64,000 nt of DNA from DASZTV01 sp035548125 (GTDB lineage Bacteria; Actinomycetota; Actinomycetes; JAFAQI01): the NCBI GenBank assembly GCA_035548125.1, contig DASZTV010000021.1, forward strand, positions 6,712-70,711, written 5' to 3'. Position numbers and translations under genes: made by a program. Shown piece after piece: positions 1-8,795 of the stretch. Positions within the stretch are counted from its first letter, which is position 1. Every line of letters begins with the position of its first letter. The notes beneath the pieces are model-generated. The model made no database searches. It was not told the origin of the DNA and saw only the letters and a list, made by a program, of their open reading frames with translations.

Positions 1-1102
1 CGCTCGTGGCTTCGCCCATCAACTCGCGGTCGAACACGCTGTAGAGCCGCTTGTACGCGGCCTTCGACATGGCCGCTCGATCCGCCGGCGAGTCCAGCAG
101 CTCGAGGGTGCGTCGCGCGGCCGTCGAGTAGTCCTTCGGGGCCACGAGGTATCCGGTGATGCCGTCCTCGACCGCGTCACGGTTGCCGACCACGTCGGTC
201 AGCACCACGGGCACGCCGAACCGCATTGCTTCTAGCGGCGCGTAGGGCGCGCCTTCGTACCGGCTCAGCAGCACGAACACGTCGAACGACGCCATCGCCA
301 GCGACGCGTCGTCGAGATAGGGCACGTGGTGGAAGTGGCCGCCGTGGTCCCAGTCGGCGAGGGCGGCCTGCATCGACTCGTTGAGCGGGCCGTCGCCGAC
401 GATGACGAAGTGGGTGTCCGGCCGGGCCTCATGGATCTCCCGGCAGCACAGGACGAAGTCGACCGGCGCCTTCTGCGGCACGAGCCGCGCCACGGTCCCG
501 ACCACCGGGGCACCGGCCGGGATGCCGAGCGTCTCCCGCAGCGGCAGCGGCTCCGGCGTCCCCTCGAGGTCGATGCCGTTGGGGATCACGACGATCTCTT
601 TGCCGAGCTTGTGCGCGTGCATGACCTCGGCTTCGCTCGCCGAGACCGCGATCGTCGTGGCGGTGACCCGGGCGAGCAGCTTCTCGGTGGCGACGATCGG
701 GCGCGACAGCAGCAGGCCGTTCGGCGTCCACACCGCCGGCGTGCCCGGCGCGGCGAGCGCGGCCGCGCGGGCCAGCGCGCCGCCGATCGAGGAGTGGCCG
801 TGCACGATGTCCGGACGGGTCTGGCGGATCAGCCGGCCCAGTCGGGTCAACGCGACGAAGTTGTCCGGGTGCTGCGGCGCGCGCCGCATGTCCATGACGT
901 GGACCTGCGCCCCGGCCTGCTCGAGGCGGGCGATCGCGTTGGTGTCGGTGCGGCTGCCGAAGCGCTCGCTCGGGATGACCACGGTGTGGTCGATGTCGCG
1001 AGTGACCGTGACGAGGTCGCACAGGTGGCGCGCGGTGCCGCCGAAGATCGCCTCGAGCACATGCAGGACGCGGACGCGGTCGCGGTTCTTGGGGGCGGTC
1101 AC
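1..1102 (-). CDS. GT4-family glycosyltransferase (3' end cut by window edge)
   Basis: The gene runs on the minus strand from a GTG at 1102 and leaves the window, so the C-terminal end is missing (at least 366 residues are present). The N-terminus reads VLHVLEAIFGGTARHLCDL, the usual acceptor-domain start of GT-B retaining enzymes. Later come VIPNGIDLEG, VGTVARLVPQKAPVDF and the donor-site stretch RYEGAPYAPLEAMRFGVPVV with its E-x7-E-like core. These mark a GT4 nucleotide-sugar transferase that would add a sugar to a lipid-linked glycan at the cytoplasmic face. The sugar cannot be told from sequence. It is the first gene of a surface-polysaccharide cluster. No other start codon is in frame just upstream. 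Confidence 0.85.
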   Translation of the reverse strand, partial: MTAPKNRDRVRVLHVLEAIFGGTARHLCDLVTVTRDIDHTVVIPSERFGSRTDTNAIARLEQAGAQVHVMDMRRAPQHPDNFVALTRLGRLIRQTRPDIVHGHSSIGGALARAAALAAPGTPAVWTPNGLLLSRPIVATEKLLARVTATTIAVSASEAEVMHAHKLGKEIVVIPNGIDLEGTPEPLPLRETLGIPAGAPVVGTVARLVPQKAPVDFVLCCREIHEARPDTHFVIVGDGPLNESMQAALADWDHGGHFHHVPYLDDASLAMASFDVFVLLSRYEGAPYAPLEAMRFGVPVVLTDVVGNRDAVEDGITGYLVAPKDYSTAARRTLELLDSPADRAAMSKAAYKRLYSVFDRELMGEATS

Positions 1103-1341
1103 ACCATCACCTCAGGACGCTGCCCGAGACCGCTGCAACCCCAAGCGCGGCTCCGTGGACCCCCCACCGCGGGTGAGTTTGTCACACACATCCCTTTGCG
1201 CACGAGGGTCCTCAGTTAGCCCGTTCGGGTGGTTATGGACGTATTGGTACGTGGATGTTCGGCATCGCCCCGCTGCTCCTGTAACGACCAGCCGGGTGAA
1301 GAAGTGACGTGACAGGCGCCGGTCGCCTCTAGCCTCTGGGG

Positions 1342-2301
1342 ATGCTCGCGGAGATCGCGCCCCATGAGGTGACGGTCTGCACCGTGGTGCGAGGTGGTGA
1401 TCCGGTCGAGCGACTGCTCGCGGCGCTCGACGAGCAGTCGCTCCCCGCAGCGCGGTTCGACGTGGTGGTCGTCGACGCGACGCCGTCCGGGGACTGGACC
1501 GGCCGTGAGCTCAGCTATCGCTACCGCGCGCAGGTGGTCCGGGTCGACCCGGAGTCCACGCCTGGGGCGGCACTCAACGCCGCGCTGCGCATCGCGCGCG
1601 GCGAGGCGGTGGCCTTCCTCGGCGCCGACGTGGTGCCGAGCGTGTTGTGGCTGGCCGACTTCGGGCGGGCGGTGCGCCGCGGTCGGCGGCTGGTCTCGGG
1701 TCGGTGGCTGCCGACGGACTCCTCGATGGCGCTTGCCGGACCGCTGTCCTACCGGCTGTGGGCGGTCGAGCGCGAGACGCACCTGGTCACGACGGACCAG
1801 CTCGGCTGCCGGCGCGCCGACCTCGAGCGCAGCTGCGGCTTCGACGAGTCCATCGCCGACCCGAGGGAGTGCGACCTCGACCTCGCGCTTCGGCTGGTCG
1901 ACGCCGGCGTCGAGCCGTACTTCGACAACCGGTTGGTCTGCTCGTACGACGTGACCGAGGCGTCGCTGGCGCAGATGGTGGCGGCGCGCCGGGACGGCGC
2001 CGCGTCGGTCGAGGCGCTCGCCGGCCGGCCGCAGGCCCGGGCCCGGTTGCTGGCGGGGGGCCTGATCCGGCCGGGTGCGCAGCCGCAGGCGTTGCTCGCA
2101 CTCGCCGGCCTGCTGCTGATGGCGCGGGACCGTCGCGCTGCGCTGCTGGTCGTGCCGTGGTGGCATCACCGCACCTGCGTCGCGCCGCACGCCGGCGGCA
2201 AACGGCGCCGGCGCTTCGTGCTTCCCGGCGTGCTCGGCTTCGACCTGTACGACGCCGTTGCCGGACTCGTCGCGCGGGTTCGTTCCGGCGCCCGGCAGTG
2301 A
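1342..2301 (+). CDS. GT2-family glycosyltransferase
   Basis: 319 residues. The N-terminus (VTVCTVVRGG, then FDVVVVDATPSG and TPGAALNAALRIARGEAVAFLGADVV) is the GT-A nucleotide-binding fold of family 2, with the D-x-D-like GADVV replacing the more usual DDD. FDESIADPRECDLDLALRL is the acceptor-side ED motif region. No membrane segments are apparent, so it is probably a cytoplasmic inverting transferase building a repeat unit. Its stop is three bases before the next glycosyltransferase, so the two are very likely co-transcribed. The sugar donor is unknown. Confidence 0.8.
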   Translation: MLAEIAPHEVTVCTVVRGGDPVERLLAALDEQSLPAARFDVVVVDATPSGDWTGRELSYRYRAQVVRVDPESTPGAALNAALRIARGEAVAFLGADVVPSVLWLADFGRAVRRGRRLVSGRWLPTDSSMALAGPLSYRLWAVERETHLVTTDQLGCRRADLERSCGFDESIADPRECDLDLALRLVDAGVEPYFDNRLVCSYDVTEASLAQMVAARRDGAASVEALAGRPQARARLLAGGLIRPGAQPQALLALAGLLLMARDRRAALLVVPWWHHRTCVAPHAGGKRRRRFVLPGVLGFDLYDAVAGLVARVRSGARQ

Positions 2302-2304
2302 GCT

Positions 2305-3225
2305 GTGGTGGACCAACCGGCCGTTACCGCGATCGTCGTCGCGTACAACGACGAGGCTGATCTGGCGGAGCTGCTGCCCGGCATCGTCGACCCGTCGGTC
2401 GAGGTCCTGGTGGTCGACAACGCCTCGGCCGACGGCAGCGCCGCAGTCGCGCGTGCGGCGGGGGCGACAGTGATCACGGCGCCGTCCAACGTCGGCTGGT
2501 CGGCGGGCGGCAACCTAGGCGCACGACAGGCGCGAGGCGACGTCCTCGCGTTCGTCAACCCCGACGCCCGGCCGACCGCCGCGGACCTGCGTCGGCTGGC
2601 GAGGCTGCTGGACGCGCCGGACGTGGGGCTGTCGGCGCCGCGGTTCGTCGAGCCGTCCGGCGAGCCGCAGCCGTTCTACTTCCGGTTCCCGACGCCCTGG
2701 ACCGGGCTGTTCTGCTTCTTCGGCACCGCGGCTCGCGTCGACCAGATGCTCGGCCACCGCCACATGTCGCGCCGTACCTACACGTTCGGCCGTGAGCTCC
2801 CGACCGAGGTCGACCAGCCCGGCGCGGCGTGCGTGCTGGTGCGCGCTGCGGACTTCGCGAGGTATGGCGGATTCGACGAGCAGATGTTTCTGTTCTTCTC
2901 CGACACCGAACTGTGCCGGCGGCTCGCCGACGACGGGTTGCGCGTCGCCGTCGACTGGCAGCTCGACGTCGTCCATCGCGGAGGCGGCAGCGTCGGCAAG
3001 CTGGCCGACGTCGACCGGCAGCACCTGTTGCGGGCCGACTACCTCCGCTACGCGCGCCGCCGGTTCGGTCCCGGTGGCCGCGCGTTCACCTGGTCGGCGT
3101 ATGTCGGGTTCGGTCTGGTCGCGGTCGCGGCCAGGCTGCTGCGCGGTCAGCCCGCGGCGGCCCGGCGCACCCTCACTTTGATGCGGGCCGGCCTGCGGCG
3201 AGACCGTCGCGGTAGGCCCGCCTGA
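2305..3225 (+). CDS. GT2-family glycosyltransferase, rhamnosyltransferase-like
   Basis: 306 residues from a GTG. VTAIVVAYNDEADLAELLPG, VEVLVVDNASADGS, PSNVGWSAGGNLGARQARGDVLAFVNPDA and MFLFFSDTELCRRL are the hallmark blocks of the WbbL/rhamnosyltransferase-like branch of GT2, with the NPDA metal-binding motif and the FFSDTEL acceptor motif. A rhamnosyl donor fits the rmlA and rmlC genes 5 kb away, but that is inference. It follows the previous glycosyltransferase by 3 bp. Its last 53 bp overlap the end of the convergent gene at 3173–4096. Confidence 0.85.
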   Translation: MVDQPAVTAIVVAYNDEADLAELLPGIVDPSVEVLVVDNASADGSAAVARAAGATVITAPSNVGWSAGGNLGARQARGDVLAFVNPDARPTAADLRRLARLLDAPDVGLSAPRFVEPSGEPQPFYFRFPTPWTGLFCFFGTAARVDQMLGHRHMSRRTYTFGRELPTEVDQPGAACVLVRAADFARYGGFDEQMFLFFSDTELCRRLADDGLRVAVDWQLDVVHRGGGSVGKLADVDRQHLLRADYLRYARRRFGPGGRAFTWSAYVGFGLVAVAARLLRGQPAAARRTLTLMRAGLRRDRRGRPA

Positions 3226-4096
3226 CCCGCTCCCAGTAGTACGACGACCGCAGGTTGCGCCCGAGCAGCGTCGGGAACGGCACACTGACCGTGCGCAGCA
3301 GCGCCAGCTGCAGGTTGCTGTACCGCGGGGCGGCCAGGTCCGCGATGAACGGGTCGGTGCCGGGGAAGGCCTCGGCGAGGACGTGCGCCGACTGGGCGAC
3401 CTTCGCCATCCGGGAGCAGAACTCGTCGAGGGTGACCGCGCGCGAGTTCCAGGCGAGTGCCGCTTTGCGGTAGTCCAGGTGGAAGCCCTTCGCGATCAGC
3501 CGGATCGCGAGTTCGGTGTCTTCGTACGCCGCGAACGGGAAGCGCTCGTCGAACCCGCCGACGTCGTCGAACAGCCGCCGCTTCATGCTGAGGTTGCACG
3601 TGTAGAACTTGCCCGCCGGGTCGTCCTGGAGGCCCTCCTCCATCGTGTGGAACGCGAACTGGTTGGGCACCCGGTCCAGCCACCTCATGAAGTGCGTGAC
3701 CTTCAGCGACGGCAGCCACTCGACCAACCCGATCAGGCCGTAGGTGTCCGGGGTGCCGGAGTGCAGGCGAACGTGGGTGCCGACCAGCGACGGGCTCGCC
3801 ACGATGTCGTCGTCGAGGAACAGCAGCAGCGGCGCCGAGGACGCGGCCACGCCGCGGTTGCGCGCGGCGGCCGGGCCGCGGTTGTGCGGCTGGGTGAGCG
3901 ACCGGACGTTGCCGGTGGCGTGCGCGGCCTGCTCCACGACGGCGGTGGTCTCGGGTCCGCTGGCGTCGTCGACGACGATGACCTCGAACGTCGACTCCGG
4001 AACATCCTGGTGGCGCAATCCGTCGAGGCACTGCGCGAGGAGCTCCGGACGCCGGTAGGTCGGGATCACCACGGAGATCGCCAGCGAATCTGCCAT
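3173..4096 (-). CDS. GT2-family glycosyltransferase
   Basis: 307 residues. LAISVVIPTYRRPELLAQCL, FEVIVVDDASG, GPAAARNRGVAASSAPLLLFLDDDIV (with the DDD metal site) and the FDERFPFAAYEDTELAIRL acceptor block identify a GT2 enzyme. The C-terminal 60 residues are basic and lack clear transmembrane helices, so membrane association would be peripheral. It is transcribed away from the ABC exporter genes, with a 79-bp divergent promoter region (4097–4175). The 3' end overlaps the preceding plus-strand gene by 53 bp, an unusually long convergent overlap. Confidence 0.85.
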   Translation of the reverse strand: MADSLAISVVIPTYRRPELLAQCLDGLRHQDVPESTFEVIVVDDASGPETTAVVEQAAHATGNVRSLTQPHNRGPAAARNRGVAASSAPLLLFLDDDIVASPSLVGTHVRLHSGTPDTYGLIGLVEWLPSLKVTHFMRWLDRVPNQFAFHTMEEGLQDDPAGKFYTCNLSMKRRLFDDVGGFDERFPFAAYEDTELAIRLIAKGFHLDYRKAALAWNSRAVTLDEFCSRMAKVAQSAHVLAEAFPGTDPFIADLAAPRYSNLQLALLRTVSVPFPTLLGRNLRSSYYWERVRRAYRDGLAAGRPASK

Positions 4097-4175
4097 CGGG
4101 GCGCATCCTACGAGCCGGTTGTCGTGGGCTCGGGCGATGAACGGATGCCGCTCGGAGTCGAGTTAGGCTGCGCCG

Positions 4176-5000
4176 GTGCCCGAAGCGATGGTGCTGGACC
4201 TGACGGCGAGACCGCAGAGTGCGCGGTCGATGCTCGCCGCGTTCTGGCGGTCGCGGGACCTCGCCTTCAGCCTGGCGCGTCGGGACTTCTTCTCGCGCTA
4301 CCGCAGGACCAGCCTCGGCGCGATCTGGGCGATCGCGATGCCGCTGATGCAGGCCGGTGTGATGGCGCTGGTGTTCACCCGGGTGGCGCGGCTGTCGCTT
4401 CCCGGCAACGCGTTCGTGTTCACCTACGCCGGAATGGCCGGCTGGTCGTTCTTCGCAAGCGGGATCGGGACCTCGTCGACCGCGATCGTCGACAACTCGT
4501 CGCTGGCGAGCCGGATCTACTTCCCGCGGCTTGTGCTGCCGCTCGTCTCGGTGCTCTCGGGCGTGTACCTGTTGATCTTCAACTTCCTGCTGCTGCTGGT
4601 GGTGGCGTTCGCGACCGGCACCGACCTGTCCGTCTACGTCCTGCTCGTGCCGCTCGGCATGTGCATGGCGTTGTTGACCACGGTGCTCGCCGCGGCGGTG
4701 CTTGCCGGAATCCACGTGTACTTCCGCGACACGAAGTACCTCGTGCAGGCGATCCTGTTGCTCGCGGTCTACGTGACGCCGTCGTTCTACCCGCTCACCC
4801 GGGCACCGTCGAAGCTGCGCATCTTCGCCGAGCTCAACCCGATGACCGGGCCGATCGAGCTGACCCGGCGCGGCATCGGGATGTCGGACCCGAACTGGCT
4901 CACGACGGTGGGGATCAACGCGATCTGGGTGGTGGCCATGCTGGTCGCCGCGGTGTGGATCTATCGCCGGTTCGACCGACTCTTCTCGGACCTGATGTGA
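4176..5000 (+). CDS. Polysaccharide ABC exporter, permease subunit (Wzm/TagG-like)
   Basis: 274 residues, with six hydrophobic segments spread from about residue 45 to 265 and the N-terminal amphipathic lead (LARRDFFSRYRRTSLGAIWAI) typical of ABC-2 O-antigen and teichoic-acid exporters. LNPMTGPIELTRRGIG matches the conserved C-terminal loop of this family. With the ATPase that follows (ATGTGA overlap), it should form the inner-membrane exporter for a finished lipid-linked glycan. The start is a GTG at 4176; an in-frame ATG four codons later (4188) is also possible. Confidence 0.9.
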   Translation: MPEAMVLDLTARPQSARSMLAAFWRSRDLAFSLARRDFFSRYRRTSLGAIWAIAMPLMQAGVMALVFTRVARLSLPGNAFVFTYAGMAGWSFFASGIGTSSTAIVDNSSLASRIYFPRLVLPLVSVLSGVYLLIFNFLLLLVVAFATGTDLSVYVLLVPLGMCMALLTTVLAAAVLAGIHVYFRDTKYLVQAILLLAVYVTPSFYPLTRAPSKLRIFAELNPMTGPIELTRRGIGMSDPNWLTTVGINAIWVVAMLVAAVWIYRRFDRLFSDLM

Positions 5001-6274
5001 CGAGCGACGCGCAACCCGCCATCCGGCTGCGCGGGGTCGGAAAGCAGTACACGAAGTACGAGGACACGCCGGCGTTCGTGAGCACGCTGGGCAGCCTGGT
5101 CACTCGCTCCAAGCGGTCGAAGCTGTGGGCGGTGCGCGATCTCGACCTCGACGTCGCGCCGGGCTCGTGCTTCGGCGTGGTCGGCGCCAACGGCGCAGGC
5201 AAGTCGACCCTGCTGCAGATGCTGTGCGGCGTCACGGCACCGAGCGAAGGCCGGCTCACCGTCCGCGGCCGGGTCGTCCCGCTGATCAGCGTCGGCGTCG
5301 GGTTCCATCCCGAGCTCACCGGCCGCGAGAACGTCTTCGTCAACGCGCAGATCCTCGGACTCAACCGCAAGCAGATCGAGCAGCGGCTGGACGAGATCGT
5401 CGAGTTCTCCGGGCTGGAGGACTTCATCGACACGCCCGTGAAGTTCTACTCCTCCGGCATGTACGTCCGGCTCGGCTTCTCCGTCGCCGTCCAGATCGAC
5501 CCGGACGTCCTGCTCATCGACGAGGTGCTCGCCGTCGGCGACATGGCGTTCCAGGTGAAGTGCTTCGAGCGGCTCAACGAGGTGCGGCAGTCCGGTGCGA
5601 CGGTCGTGCTCGTGACGCACAACCTCAACGTCGTCCGCCGACTGTGCGACAGCGCGATCCTGATGGAGCGCGGCAGGAAGGTCTACGAGGGGACCGCCGA
5701 CGGCGCGGTCAGCGAGTACCTCGAGCGGTTGCGCACCGGCGAGGGCGATGCCGACATGGGCTACGCGACCTACAAGGGCGGGAAGGGCCAGATCGTCGGC
5801 GTCTCGCTGCTCGACGGAAGCGGCAAGGCGTCCTCGAGCCTGGAGTACGGCGACGAGCTCAACGTCCGGGTGCGGGTCGAGGCCTACGAACCGCTCGACG
5901 ACGCGTACGTGTCGCTGTCGCTGCACGCCGGTGACGGCACCCTCGTCTACCGTGAGAGCAGCTACGAGACGCCGTGGTCCCGCATCGAGGCCGGCCAGGT
6001 GGCCGAGGCGACGCTGAAGGTGGCGGTGGACCTGCCCACCGGCCAGTACTCGGTCTCGGTCGGGATGCACCAGCTGCCCACCGACCGGCGGACGAAGGCG
6101 ATCCAGCTCGACGCCTCGCCCGACACGATCTTCCACGTCCTGGGACGTCACCTGGTGCAGGGCGTCGCCGATCTCGGGCGAGGCATCTCCATCGAGACGC
6201 CGAGCGCACCGGCGAAGAAGCGCAGCGCCGCACCGGCGAAGAAGCGCACCGCGTCGCCGAGGAAGAAGGCTTAG
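4997..6274 (+). CDS. Polysaccharide ABC exporter, ATPase subunit with carbohydrate-binding C-terminus (Wzt-like)
   Basis: 425 residues from a GTG that overlaps the permease stop. The nucleotide-binding domain covers about residues 8–250: Walker A GANGAGKST at 63–71, signature FYSSGMYVRLGFS, Walker B VLLIDEVLAVGD, switch histidine in VLVTHNLN. Residues about 260–390 form an extra beta-rich domain like the Wzt C-terminal domain, which in known exporters reads the glycan end before export. The last 25 residues are a Lys/Ala/Pro tail (APAKKRSAAPAKKR) of unknown role. An open frame extends upstream to 3383, but it is non-coding antisense to the preceding genes. It ends 4 bp into the convergent gene at 6271. 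Confidence 0.92.
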   Translation: MTSDAQPAIRLRGVGKQYTKYEDTPAFVSTLGSLVTRSKRSKLWAVRDLDLDVAPGSCFGVVGANGAGKSTLLQMLCGVTAPSEGRLTVRGRVVPLISVGVGFHPELTGRENVFVNAQILGLNRKQIEQRLDEIVEFSGLEDFIDTPVKFYSSGMYVRLGFSVAVQIDPDVLLIDEVLAVGDMAFQVKCFERLNEVRQSGATVVLVTHNLNVVRRLCDSAILMERGRKVYEGTADGAVSEYLERLRTGEGDADMGYATYKGGKGQIVGVSLLDGSGKASSSLEYGDELNVRVRVEAYEPLDDAYVSLSLHAGDGTLVYRESSYETPWSRIEAGQVAEATLKVAVDLPTGQYSVSVGMHQLPTDRRTKAIQLDASPDTIFHVLGRHLVQGVADLGRGISIETPSAPAKKRSAAPAKKRTASPRKKA

Positions 6275-7236
6275 AGCACCAGCGTCTTGTGCTTGATCGA
6301 GCCGCGCACCATCGTCGCGATCTCGACCAGGTCGAGCACCAGCCGTCCGGGCAGCACCATCACGCGTTCCGTGCGGCTGTCCGTGACCGGGTCATGGCAG
6401 AGCCGGTCGTGCACCCACGGCACGGCGAGCAGTGAGGCGAGCGGTGTGATCGGCGAGGCGAGCAGGCCGGCGACCAGCAGCAGCGTGCGCGGGTGCGCCT
6501 CCCGCCAGTAGTAGCCGCGGTAGAGCAGCGCGCGTCGCGCACCCGGATGCTTCGCGATCACCGCGGGGATGTCGGCCCATCGTCGCTGGTCGCGCAGCAG
6601 CGCGCGCAGCCCTGCGGGCTCGACCCGGTGGTACACCAGCGCGTCGGTGAGGAACGCGAAGTCGACGTCGGTCTCCAGGATCCGCAGCAGCAGGTCGGTG
6701 TCCTCGCCCGCGGGGAACCGGAAGCTCTCGTCGAAGCCGTCGACCCGCCGCAGGTGCTCGGTCTGCACGATGAGGTTGGCGGTGGCCCCCCAACGGGCGT
6801 TGCCCTTGGAGACCGCGAGCGACCGGCTGAACGGGCCGAGCAACTGCTCGTCGTACGGCGGCCACATGATCCGTCCGGCCGCTGCCGCGTTGCGGCCGCT
6901 CAGCCCCGACACCGCGGCCTCGAGCCAGCCGGGTGTCGGGATGCAGTCGTCGTCGGTGAACGCGCAGAGCGGAGCGCCGGCGTCGCGCCAGGCGCGGTTG
7001 CGCCCGGCGGCGGGCCCCTGGCTGCTCTCGTTGCGATGGGTGCGGATCGTCAGCGGGGAGGCGGCGGCGAGGTCCTGCAGCACCTGCCAGGTGTCGTCGG
7101 TGGAGCCGTCGTCGACGATCACGACCTCGAAGCTGTCGGCGCCGATCGTCTGCGCCTCGAGCCGGGCGACCAGCTGGGGCAGCAGGCCGGCGCGGTTGCG
7201 CGTGGAGACGCACACCGTGATCACCGGGCCGTCCAC
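6271..7236 (-). CDS. GT2-family glycosyltransferase
   Basis: 321 residues from a GTG. Diagnostic blocks are VITVCVSTRNRAGLLPQLV, FEVVIVDDGSTDDTW, GPAAGRNRAWRDAGAPLCAFTDDDCIP (DDD metal site) and FDESFRFPAGEDTDLLLRI. A hydrophobic patch near residues 255–290 (TLLLVAGLLASPITPLASLL) could anchor it to the membrane. It is divergent from rmlA with 69 bp between, where both promoters must lie. The sugar specificity cannot be assigned. Confidence 0.85.
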   Translation of the reverse strand: MDGPVITVCVSTRNRAGLLPQLVARLEAQTIGADSFEVVIVDDGSTDDTWQVLQDLAAASPLTIRTHRNESSQGPAAGRNRAWRDAGAPLCAFTDDDCIPTPGWLEAAVSGLSGRNAAAAGRIMWPPYDEQLLGPFSRSLAVSKGNARWGATANLIVQTEHLRRVDGFDESFRFPAGEDTDLLLRILETDVDFAFLTDALVYHRVEPAGLRALLRDQRRWADIPAVIAKHPGARRALLYRGYYWREAHPRTLLLVAGLLASPITPLASLLAVPWVHDRLCHDPVTDSRTERVMVLPGRLVLDLVEIATMVRGSIKHKTLVL

Positions 7237-7305
7237 CTGTCACCTCCTGCCGTGTCGTTCACCAGTCTCTACGGCACGTGCCGGGTCCGGATGAAATAGC
7301 GTCAC

Positions 7306-8193
7306 ATGCAAATGAAAGGCATTGTTCTCGCGGGTGGGACGGGTTCCCGGCTCTGGCCCATCACCCGGGTGACCTCCAAGCAGCTGCTTCCGGTCTATGA
7401 CAAGCCGATGATCTGCTACCCGCTGTCGACTCTCATGGCGGCGGGGATTCGCGAGGTCCTCGTGATCACGACCCCGGAGGACTCGGCGCAGTTCGTCCGG
7501 CTGCTCGGCGACGGGTCGCAGCTCGGCATGCACATCGGCTACGCCGTGCAACCCACCCCGGGCGGCCTCGCGCAGGCGTTCGTCATCGGCGCCGACTTCA
7601 TCGGCGAGGAATCGGTCGCCCTCGTGCTCGGCGACAACATCTTCTACGGGCCGGGGCTCGACGCGACGATCGCCGCCATGGCCGAGGTCGACGGCGGGAG
7701 CATCTTCGCGAGCCGGGTCGCCGACCCGACGCGATACGGCGTGGTCGAGATCGACGACGCCGGTCGGCCGTTGTCGATCGAGGAGAAGCCGGCTTCGCCG
7801 CGCAGCTCGTTCGCCGTACCAGGCTTGTACCTCTACAGCAGCGACGTGGTCGAGCTCGCGCGAGGTCTTGAGCCGAGTGAGCGCGGGGAGGTGGAGATCA
7901 CCGCGGTGAACCAGGCCTACCTCGAGCAGGGCCGACTGTCGGTGACCGTGTTCCCGCACGGCACCGCGTGGCTCGACGCGGGTACCTTCGCCAGCCTGAT
8001 GCAGGCTGCCGAGCTGGTGCGCGTGATCGAGGAGCGGCAGGGGCTCAAGATCGGCTGTCCGGAAGAAGTGGCCTGGCGCAACGGCTGGATCAGCGACGAG
8101 CAGCTGCTCGCTCACGCCGCCGACCTCGACGCGAGCGGCTACGGCGGTTACCTGCGTCAGCTCTTGGTCCCGTCGTCCGGTGCCTCCGCGTGA
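7306..8193 (+). CDS. rmlA: Glucose-1-phosphate thymidylyltransferase
   Basis: 295 residues, the normal length for RmlA/RfbA. It makes dTDP-glucose from dTTP and glucose-1-phosphate, the first step of dTDP-L-rhamnose synthesis in the cytoplasm. The signature GGTGSRLWPIT is at residues 10–20, followed by KQLLPVYDKPMICYPLSTLM, LVLGDNIFYG and the C-terminal SLMQAAELVRVIEERQGLKIGCPEEVAWRNGWI. The ATG at 7306 has a second ATG two codons on. The gene overlaps rmlC by 4 bp, so the two are translationally coupled. rmlB and rmlD are not in this window. Confidence 0.97.
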   Translation: MQMKGIVLAGGTGSRLWPITRVTSKQLLPVYDKPMICYPLSTLMAAGIREVLVITTPEDSAQFVRLLGDGSQLGMHIGYAVQPTPGGLAQAFVIGADFIGEESVALVLGDNIFYGPGLDATIAAMAEVDGGSIFASRVADPTRYGVVEIDDAGRPLSIEEKPASPRSSFAVPGLYLYSSDVVELARGLEPSERGEVEITAVNQAYLEQGRLSVTVFPHGTAWLDAGTFASLMQAAELVRVIEERQGLKIGCPEEVAWRNGWISDEQLLAHAADLDASGYGGYLRQLLVPSSGASA

Positions 8194-8795
8194 AGATCAC
8201 CGAGCTCGCGGTCCCCGGCGCGTGGCGGTGCGTTCCCGACGTGCACCACGACGACCGCGGCGAGTTCCTCGAGTGGTTCCGCGCCGACCTGGTGGGGGAG
8301 GCAGCCGGCCGGCGGTTCGACGTCGCTCAGGCGAACCATTCGGTGTCGGACCGGGGGGTCGTGCGCGGGGTGCACTTCGCGGACACGCCACCTGGACAGT
8401 CGAAGGTCGTCTACTGCGTCGAAGGCGAGGCGATCGACGTGATCGTCGACCTGCGCGTCGGCTCGCCGACGTACGGACAGCACGACAGTGTGCTGTTGAA
8501 CGCGGTCGATCGTCAGGTCGTAGTCATCGCAGAGGGCCTCGGCCACGCGTTCTGCGCGACCCGCGACCGGACGAGCCTCGCCTATCTCGTCTCAGCGCCG
8601 TACAACCCGGAGGTAGAGCACACGGTGTCGCCGCTCGATCCTGAGCTCGGACTGCCCTGGCCGCTGCCGGCCGACGAGCTTCGGCTCTCGCCGCGCGACG
8701 CCGCGGCGCCCACCTTGGAGCAGGCGCGGGCGGCCGGTGTGCTGCCGTCCTACGACGCGTGCCAGGCCTGGTACGCGGAGCGCGCCGTTGTCTAG
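8190..8795 (+). CDS. rmlC: dTDP-4-dehydrorhamnose 3,5-epimerase
   Basis: 201 residues from a GTG inside the rmlA stop. RmlC epimerises dTDP-4-keto-6-deoxyglucose at C3 and C5 on the way to dTDP-rhamnose. The cupin core is clear: HHDDRGEFLEWF, then QANHSVSDRGVVRGVHFA with the catalytic-His region, GEAIDVIVDLRVGSPTYG and IAEGLGHAFCA, and YNPEVEHTVSPLDPELGLPWP near the C-terminus. The length is near the family norm. It overlaps the following exported-protein gene by 8 bp. Confidence 0.95.
   Translation: MKITELAVPGAWRCVPDVHHDDRGEFLEWFRADLVGEAAGRRFDVAQANHSVSDRGVVRGVHFADTPPGQSKVVYCVEGEAIDVIVDLRVGSPTYGQHDSVLLNAVDRQVVVIAEGLGHAFCATRDRTSLAYLVSAPYNPEVEHTVSPLDPELGLPWPLPADELRLSPRDAAAPTLEQARAAGVLPSYDACQAWYAERAVV

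Noticed and set aside
3147..4715. 522-codon minus-strand open frame
   Set aside because: It overlaps two well-supported genes and reads as an Arg/His/Gln-rich shadow frame typical of high-GC DNA.
3383..4996. Long open frame in front of the Wzt-like ATPase, continuous with it
   Set aside because: It is antisense to the GT2 gene and overlaps the permease in another frame; Arg/Ala/Asp-rich nonsense. The ATPase begins at the GTG at 4997.
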